Origin: Anthoceros angustus | Taxonomy: Eukaryota > Streptophyta > Anthocerotopsida > Anthocerotales > Anthocerotaceae | Length of the DNA: 58,677 nucleotides | Assembly: GCA_010909165.1 (NCBI GenBank) | Contig: VJWM01000329.1 | Coordinates: 1-58,677, forward strand | Direction of reading: 5' to 3' | Part shown: piece by piece, positions 51,182 to 58,677 of the stretch | Layout: each line of letters begins with the position of its first letter | Position numbering within the stretch: position 1 is the stretch's first letter | Made by a program: the position numbers and the translations under genes | Notes under the pieces: model-generated | The model's input: the letters and a program-made list of their open reading frames with translations, nothing else | Databases searched by the model: none | Told to the model about the DNA's origin: nothing

Positions 51182-53700
51182 CGGAAAGGTCTCTTATACA
51201 TCCAGTGCGGAACACACGGCTCACTCTTTCTCGATTAATCGGCTATCCACCACAGGCGCACCTACCAATTCGAGGTAACTATAGCTCCATGCCCTTAAAA
51301 CACCCTATCCCTAATCCAAGAAAAAGCCCACGACCTATGATGCCCTTCCCTCTAAAATCAGTAGGTAGCCTCATGATTCTTTGCCCCAGCCTACTGACCC
51401 ATGGGTGTTCCCCTCGCTCTCCTACCACGCCTCTGATCCGAACGGTTCTCCCTCAAAACCTCCACCTCACTTTCGCTGCCCGTGGTTCCTTCACCTCTTC
51501 CAGGGGGTGCCGCTCGTCTATTGCCCCATGCATGTTATCCCGCTCCTCATCACTGGACAGCCACACCGTGCGTTCCTCCCTCCACGCTCTGGCCTCCGCC
51601 TCGCTCATCTCCTCAAGCACCACTTGCGGGGTAGGCCCCAGCTCCCGTTCGAAGAAACCACTGGTAGACACCCGTGGCGGTTAAGATGTGCAGCCAGTAG
51701 TTTCTGCCCCCTCCTGTCCCAACAACCACATACACATTTAGAGTGAGCACCCGCTCACCATGCGAAGCGGCGAGCATCCTCATCCAGGTGCAATATACAC
51801 TATGGGGTCCTTACCCTCTCCACCGTGGACAATCCGGGGCTGCCTCACGGAATCCGAAGTTGCATCCCACTGCGGCGCTCTTGTTTGGCTTCCCCACCTC
51901 GGGTCCTCCTTCGCGGCGGTGGCGGTTTAGCCACCGTGGTAGTTCTTTCCCAGCGGTGGTTGCTTGACTACTCGGTGGCATCGCTCTGCCCTTCTTGGTT
52001 TTGCCTCTCTCTTGATCACAGCCCCTAGCCTCATCTCTCTCCGCTTATATCTCTCCGGATTTCTTGAACTTCTCCGGGCCATCTCCACATTCTTGGACTC
52101 ATGAAACTTCATTCTGGAGCTCCTCAATCGTAGCATCGCCCCTTTTACTTGACTCACGGGGCCTCTTGTTGGGTGGACATGGCCCTCATTGCTCACTGTC
52201 TTGCTCGGTGCCTCCTCGCACTCCGCTGCGGTCCTCTTTCTGCTCTCCAATCCCTCCAACTTTTCCTTGAGCAACTTCTCTTGTTGCCCCATACTCGGTA
52301 AGTGAGAGCCATAGCGCCTTGTCGAGAGAAGGTCACTTTGGAGTCGAGCCATTGAGTTAGAACTGTAGATTCCCAAATTGGGTGTCCGGTGCCCATTCCC
52401 TTCCACAACAAGCCCCGTCACAGGCTATACTCGCCTCCACTCCGGATTGGACGGGCCAATGGAATATCTCCAAAAATGTCCTTGAGCTCCGTGAGCCTTC
52501 TTTGCCAAAATTAACCTTCCTCCCTAGGGGTTGAGTGCACCTCATTCGTAAAAACTCCCCTAGCGGTTGCAATTCATCCTCCGCACCGGCAAGGGGACAA
52601 CCCGTTCCCTTTTGCTTTCCCTCCTTCTCCCGCCCTGCTGCGTCTTGACACAGTGATCCGGTGTGGTTATGGGCTCCTCCTCCTGCTGTTCTCCCCTTTT
52701 GGCCGACCTCGTTCGATCGTCCTTCCTCTTCTTACTCTTTGTAACCTCTCCACCTTCATCAAATTCTCTGAGGCGAATTCCCAAGCTACTGGAATCCTTC
52801 CTGAATCCTCCTTGGACTCTTCTTTCTCTACCTTGAGTTCCTGACGGTTTCCAACTATGAAGGCGGACACAACCTCCAACTCGTTAGGCATTGAATCGCA
52901 AACACATGAATCGAGAAAGGGCGAGATCAAGAGGCGAGGAGGAGAGTCGCCTCTCTTCACAGGCCCTCTCAAAATCATCCTCCCCAGTCAATCCGTGTGC
53001 CTTTAACCACTTCATGAAGGAAGACCGAGTAGTGCGCCATGATCAATTTCGGTTACGAAAAAACAAAATCCACTTGGCCAACCCACCAGAATTGCACAGG
53101 CCGAGTTGGCGGGTCACCCATCCATTATTAACCCTCACTTCCCAGGCTTCATGATTGCGATCATGCGGCTTTTAGGTCTTCTTCCTCGGGGTCAATTACT
53201 AGACTCCCATCCTCCGATTCCTCTCGCCCTTTGCTTTCGGAAGAGCCTCAATGAAACCCAATTTGTGGCCTCTTCCTCATGTCGCCCTCTTGCGACTGAT
53301 CCTCAATTAGGCGGGCGCATTCTGCACCAATCTTGAACTATAGTAGCACCATTTCATCTCCATGAAGCTCAACCCAACTCCTGCAGGCAAGCTCTAACCT
53401 TCCATGGTCCATATTGGGCCGCTGCGTCAAGATCTGCCGCATGCTCGAGGCGCCATTTCTTCCCCTCCTTCCTGTCCCGTTCAAGCCCTCTCGGGCTCTA
53501 CTCGAACCACGGTTCGGGGAGGGACAATTATCCTTGACTCCGCGATCCACACCACTCATCCGCCTCGGACTTCGCCTCGGCGCCTACCCGGTCGTCGCCT
53601 CGGCGTCTTGGGTCTTTTCCTCCGTCGCCGCCTTGCACGTCGCGCCCGATCACCTCCGCGCCACACGTGAGAAAACCCTCTTCTAGGCGGCGGCATGCAT
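51182..53700 (-). pseudogene. Uncharacterised minus-strand retroelement-like region
   Basis: The minus strand has long, charged frames: CRSWVELHGDEMVLL (about 53340-53385, gag-like), PIVAWEFASENLMKVERLQ (52740-52790), GQQEKLLKEKLEGLESRKRT (about 52220-52290, coiled-coil-like) and VVLEEMSEAEARAWREER (51570-51625). Its position beside a gypsy-type LTR suggests the gag part or the filler of a non-autonomous element. No protease or RT was found. Plus-strand frames here are shadows rich in Pro and Ser. Confidence 0.4.
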
Positions 53701-54920
53701 GGCGTCCGCCATCGGCTCATTGAAGTCTTGTCGATCGCTCTCTCCTTGAAATCTCATGACCTCTCGGTTATCGGTGTGGTCTTCTTCCCGATTGGCTCAG
53801 ACTTGCCCAACTTCTGTCGACCTTGCCTCACTAGGGGTTTTAACTCCCACAGCATCGTCCCATTCCGGCGTGTGTGGAGCTAACCACCTCCCACTTCTAC
53901 CTTCATTGCGTAGGGTATTCCTAGCATATATAGACACTTTTATTTCTAAAATGCCAAGGTCCAAGGACTTTCTATCGACCTAACATACCTAGGGTGAAGC
54001 CCAAGGACCAATAATTTATAAAATATTATTGCCATGGGCCAAGGACCACTTTCGTATAAAAGGCCTTGCGGGCGATTCCTAAGCATTCCATTACACCAAC
54101 AACAGAAAAAAAACAAAAATTAGTTCAAAAAGCCAGTTGAGAGAAGGGTTAGTGTACATATGGTCTCCACGAGTGCTAATAGTTTTATGGATAAAGGAAA
54201 GGTGACATGGTTGTGGTGCGTTTGGGCGAGATGGGTGGAGGCGGCATGGGGAGGATCGACAAGAAGGAAGGCGGAAAGGTGGAATATATTAATTAAAGGT
54301 TTCGGTATTTAAATATCCTAATTTCTATGTGGATTTTAGGATCTATAATAACCTAGCATAAATTTTCTGCGATTGATCGGTGTAAACACATTTTGTTTCC
54401 CTAAGTGTATTAAAGACAAAAACATGGGCTATTATAAGCGGGAATTCTACCAAAAGGTGACCGGAAAATAAAGTATACATACTCACCTTAGGTTTAAGTG
54501 AAAAGGAGATGTCCGGACTCCTATATATGTGAGAAACTACCATCCACATGATAAAAATAGCAAGTCTCCCATGTGAGGAATTTCAGGACATATCAAACAT
54601 ATTTTCCGTAGGTGCCTTTGGTGCTAAGGGAATTTATGTTTTAATTACATAAATACTGCTTAAATATTATTTTTATTTTTAATATAAATATTCCAGGTTC
54701 TATGTTGGCTGTCTATGAGGAGGAAGGCGGAGATGACCTAAGCTATTTTGAGATAGAAGAAGAAAAATGTTCAGAAAAATAGTAAGACAATAATTTTTGG
54801 GCTAAGATTTTAAGGTTATCTTAAATCGGCCCTAAGGCTACTAGGGTGAGTATTAGGTTAAAGGTTTGGATGTCCATTATACCCAAACATTTCATGTGTT
54901 TCCTATGTAACTCAATTCCC
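53700..54920. other. AT-rich segment with LTR-like promoter
   Basis: CGTATAAAAGGCCTTG (TATA box at 54055-54060), preceded by repeated CCAAGGACC/CCAAGGTCC words (53960-54050), looks like a plus-strand LTR or promoter, with a likely start site about 30 bp downstream. The rest (54130-54920) is AT-rich with no frames. Confidence 0.4.
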
Positions 54921-55450
54921 AATGACTTTGTTAATAAATCACATTGTCTAAAGTTTGAACATAACTAATATTTATGGTTTGATCTTCTAACTTTTCCCTT
55001 ATGTAGTGATACTCAACAGCTATATGTTTAGTTCTAGAATGAAAAGCAGGTTTCGTGCAAGTGCAATGGCACCACGGCTATCACTAAACAAAGATGTAGG
55101 CTTAAGTTGAGGATGGTGAAGTTCACTCAAAACTAACTGGACCACACTATGTCTTTAAGCGAGGTTAGTACCACATACTCAGTTCGATGACAAAGCTATA
55201 GTAGGTTGTTTCTTACTTGACCGGATATTGGTGCTCCTCCAAATACATACCCCGATCTGATTTTCGTGTGTGGGTCACCATAGTCTCGGCATATGCCGTT
55301 AGAGTTAATGTGTTGATAGCTGGTGTATGCTTGAACATCGATCCACATGTACCTGTGTACATAGTGCCTTTAAAAGTATCTCACGAATATCGGCTTAATA
55401 GACATCCAGTACGCCTCACGTCGAGGATTCTCCAAGAATTGTGAAAGCGG
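54920..55450 (-). pseudogene. Copia RNase H fragment, third family
   Basis: The minus strand reads KGTMYTGTCGS and TLTAYAETMVTHTRKSDRG (55240-55370; family pattern AYxDADWAG-D-RKS), then VIELSMWY, then HSRTKHIAVEYHYIREKLED (about 54970-55040) and SYVQTLDN. These are the copia RNase H motifs in order over about 500 bp with several shifts. It differs from the copia families at 10 kb and 28 kb, so at least three copia families are present. Confidence 0.8.
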
Positions 55451-58400
55451 AGTTGACTTCAAAAGATTATACTCACGGTATCGTGAAATTACATAAAATA
55501 TTAGGGTGCACTGTGGACGCATGGACTCACAGGGTGAGGAAAATGGAGTTAGGTTTTGTTTTCGTGGTAGGCGCGTAGAAAGTAAAGGCGGAAAGGAAGA
55601 AATGAAGTCAGGAGTACTCGGGATTGCACTCCTGAAGTGGGTCGAGAGGACTGCAGGTAGGTCGAAGAGACCCGGAGTAGGCAAGGACTCGGAGCACACT
55701 CCCGGGAGGAGACTACTTGACTACACGCCGGAGGGGGGGCTGACTTTCCGAGGTCTGGAGTGCCTGGAGCTGAGATTCGGACTACCAGACACCGAGGTTT
55801 TACGGATGAGATACGCCCGAGGTAAAGTAACTTAGAGTCGGAGTGTGTTTTAGACATACAGGGGCCCACGTGGAGGCCAGTATTGAGAGGTGAGCAGGCA
55901 TGCGGCGATCGACCAGGGGCCGTAGAAATTTGCCGATGTCAGGTGTAAACGTGTATTGCGCTTTCCACAAAGAGTGCAAATACGCAAGCGTATACAGAGG
56001 ACGCTACGGCTGTGCCAGCGTAAACGAAAGTAAGCGGGCGTAAGGCGGGAAGTAAGCCATGCAGACCTCGGCTGGGGCCGATTCACAGGCGGCAAAGAGA
56101 CACCCAGGACCAGCCCAAACGACTACTCCGACGCGTCGCGGAGCGGAGAAGGCCATTCTTTCTCGCGACCTCGTGGCGGTTTCCCTGTCTCTCGCGCTCC
56201 ACACCAAGCTCTCTGGTATTGTCTTTCAAGCGCCCAGCACTCGCCGCGCAGCTCACCTTCGTGGTTGGAGTGGCCAACGGAAGAGCGGCGGAGTATCGTG
56301 CAATTTCCAACAGCGAGCGAGGAAAGCCCAGTGATGGGACCCAAGAAGGCGGCGGAGGTATGGGAGCCACAGGCGCTTGGTGGAGCGCAACTCCTGCGAT
56401 ACCCCAACCGGGCCACAGGCGGAGAGCGGAGGAGCTCGTGGGCACTTGGACATCTTGATGGTGCGGATGTTTGTGTCGCTCGTCCAGAGAAATGCCAAGA
56501 AGATCTTGGCTTGCTAACAAGGAGGTTCGCTCAAGAGCTTGAGGAGGATCCGAGGTGGACCGTGGAGGTCCCGAGGCGTTACAACCGCCCGGTGGAAGAA
56601 ATTGGGGGCGTGGTTCGGGCCCCAAGGTGAGGAAAGGTGGGCGGCGGGCGGCAATCTGAGGCAGGGGCCTTAGCGGTCGTCCAACGGCTGGGCGATGTCG
56701 GACTGCTTGGATAGGCGGGTGAGGCGTTGGCTAAGGTCATTGTCCATTGGAACATGCTCACCAAGGTGGATCACCTTGGTGACAATCTTCTGTTTCTGCC
56801 GCCTCGAGGAGGGAAGAGGGCGAGGCGTATCATCTTCGCCGGATCAACCAGGAGGCCGAGGCTGTGGAGTGAAAAGCCTCCTCCGTCAGCCATCACCCTT
56901 CCTCATCCATGTATGGGGACCTCAACCTCTGAAGGAGGAGAAGAGCAGGCGCTCGGAAGGGCTGGCCCCTACAGGCGGAGGAAGGGCGCAAGGCGGAGGT
57001 CCGACCTCCTAAGGCCAAACGGGCCGAGGAGGACAATTGGAAGGATCCCATTCCATTCATTGGAGCGGACCCCCTCGCCTTGAGGGAGGTATGGGAGGAT
57101 ATTCCACCTCCCTCCTTCGTTCCGAGGCGAGGCCCCGATGGAGGAGCACCTACGGGAGGCTGGCCCGGCGGCGCCCACCAGCTAGCAACCCACCACAGCC
57201 CTAGCAGCGGGACGAGGCGAGTCGTCAAGAGGCGGAAAGCGGCTCCTGGTGAAGCGCCAAGGCGCCGCAGTTCCTCTGCCCCTACCCACGGAGTAGCAGG
57301 AGGCGGAGGATGAGAGCGGAGGCGGGGCGCCAAGGTGCGAGGCACGCGGCAACCACATCCGGAGCAGTCTGTCCCCGAGAAGAGGGAAGCCAGGCTCCGG
57401 ACCTCACCACCGAGCCCCAAGCAGGCGGGCGGAGAAGGGTTAGTGGCCAAAGGCCAAGGAGGTGGAAGGATCGGACCAGGCACTCGGGACGAGGTCTGAT
57501 CAGTCCGAGAGCCAATCCGGCTCGCTCGGGATGTATGGTCCTGACGGACCGGGAGATGCAACAACGCCGGACTTCTTGAGGCCTCACTGCGGCCGTGGAG
57601 GAGACACGAGTCTTGGCAACCATCATGGACGGTATGCTTTGGGGTCTCGGGACGGCAGAGAAAACCCAGTGGAGGCCACTAGGAGGTGCATGGTGCTTCT
57701 CGGGAGGCGGTGGAGGCGGCCCAAGCCCGGAGTCCCTCGCCGGATCGAAGAAGGAAGCGTCGAGAAGCAGGCGAGAGGTCAGTCTGTTGTCAAAGAAGAC
57801 GGACAAGGTCCTTCACTGTCGGTGGGCGGTAAGCTTGAGGCCCAAAGGACCTCTGGTGGCAAGAAGCGGCGCAAGGAGTTGGAGGAAGCCTTAGAAGGCA
57901 AGCGGCGGCTCGGGACTGGCCGGCGGCTCGGGAGCAACACCAAGCACAGGAAGCTGGGTGAAGGCGGAGGCGGAAGCAGGTGGCAAGGGACCATTACAGC
58001 GGGATCGGAACCGGTGGAGGAGGCAGCGAGGGGCAGTGGCTAACTGAAGGCGGGCACGTGGCGATGGGCGGGCAGACCGGCGTGTAGAAGAGAAGGAGGC
58101 CAGAACAAGGAGATGGAAAATCTCCGGGCTCAATTCTTGTGGAGGCAGCGGGGATGGAGGACCGCAGGATACCTTGGAGCCAGCTCCAAGATACAATTGA
58201 GCAGGGCTCTTGATGCGTGATCGGCGATCACTGGCCCGGGAGATAGGCGACTCTAGCTGTTGGAGGCGGAGGAGGTAAGGCGATGGAGTAAGGAGGCGGG
58301 CGTTGCGAAATGGAGAAGGACACAGGCGAAGCAAGAAATCGAGAGTTCTTAGGACCGCTGGGAAGATGGCGGAGCTTGAGCTAGGATGAATGGGGGCGGG

Positions 58401-58677
58401 GCCTGGGCCTTGAGAGAAAAAGAAGGCTGGTCATTGAGGAAGGCGGAGGGCTGCCATGGCGGGTGAAGTGCGAAAGCGAAGGAGGCTGGGCGGGCGGAAG
58501 TGGCATTGGCAGTGAATGTGAGCCTCCCTGTGGCCTCGAGCCCTGGCTCATTGGCGAACACAGCGATGGAGGCGGGGCCGGCAAAGCAGGCGGCCTGTGG
58601 CTGCACCTATGGCGAAGGAGTATCGGGGAGGCGCGATCGGCGAGGATCCGGACAAGCGGGACTACATCGTGAGCAAC
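55450..58677. other. GC-rich, purine-skewed 3' region
   Basis: From about 56050 the plus strand is dense in AGGCGG and GGAGG words, and both strands are open over long stretches (for example 56083-56625 minus, 57462-58043 plus), which reflects composition. The plus frame contains WVRR/RVRRWLRS-like and VIVHWNMLTKVDHLGDNLL (56730-56790), which is protein-like and could be a gag. No convincing domain was found. Cut by the window end. Confidence 0.35.

Noticed and set aside
56083-57564. Long minus-strand frames at 56083-56625 and 56893-57564 as genes
   Set aside because: GC-rich composition opens both strands; no family motif in either frame.

Overview
The window looks like repeat-dominated nuclear DNA of a land plant or close relative. 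I cannot name the species; a lineage with a large, methylated genome such as a fern, lycophyte or bryophyte is my guess. I see no intact single-copy host gene, no tRNA or rRNA, and no prokaryotic gene order. Nearly everything is Ty1/copia and Ty3/gypsy retroelements, a terminal-inverted-repeat (TIR) DNA element, and satellites grown inside them. Reading frames are broken every few hundred bases by 1-4 bp indels, so coordinates for broken genes are domain extents and not ORF limits.

Layout. 1-10.9 kb: minus-strand copia fragments (gag, integrase C-terminus, RT, RNase H) interleaved with several families of tandem repeats, the whole block duplicated in tandem at about 4.4 kb. 10.9-12.5 kb: unrecognised, with palindromic GGTAGG repeats. 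12.5-20.2 kb: a plus-strand gypsy element (called A) with gag (two CCHC knuckles), protease, a C5-cytosine DNA methyltransferase domain, RT, RNase H, integrase, and a C-terminal PHD finger, then a minisatellite and a candidate LTR. 20.7-22.6 kb: an inverted second copy (B) of its protease-methyltransferase part. 22.6-27.6 kb: a minus-strand gypsy element (C) with RT, protease, gag, a tRNA-like primer-binding site and a 926-bp LTR. 27.65-28.2 kb: the tail and LTR of another gypsy-A relative, abutted by a minus-strand copia element (28.2-32.2 kb) with polypurine tract and LTR. 31.8-38.4 kb: a 3.27-kb tandem duplication bounded by a 10-bp shared sequence. 36.43-46.12 kb: a 9.7-kb element with TIRs CCCTACTAGAAA and a 3-bp CAA target duplication, carrying subterminal repeats and a broken gene resembling the DUF7869-type family. 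47-48.8 kb (minus): remains of a protein with the motif order of a class-beta amino DNA methyltransferase. 49-58.7 kb: a small copia LTR, a second 926-bp LTR beside unrelated sequence, a copia RNase H fragment, and a GC-rich purine-skewed end.

The main result is gypsy A. One polyprotein appears to link retrotransposition enzymes to a DNA-methylation writer (C5 methyltransferase) and a chromatin reader (PHD finger). Cytosine methyltransferase capture by retrotransposons has been reported in a few eukaryotes, as I recall; this gypsy arrangement with a PHD finger deserves checking. Second in interest are the TIR element with its DUF7869-like gene and the separate permuted amino-methyltransferase relic.
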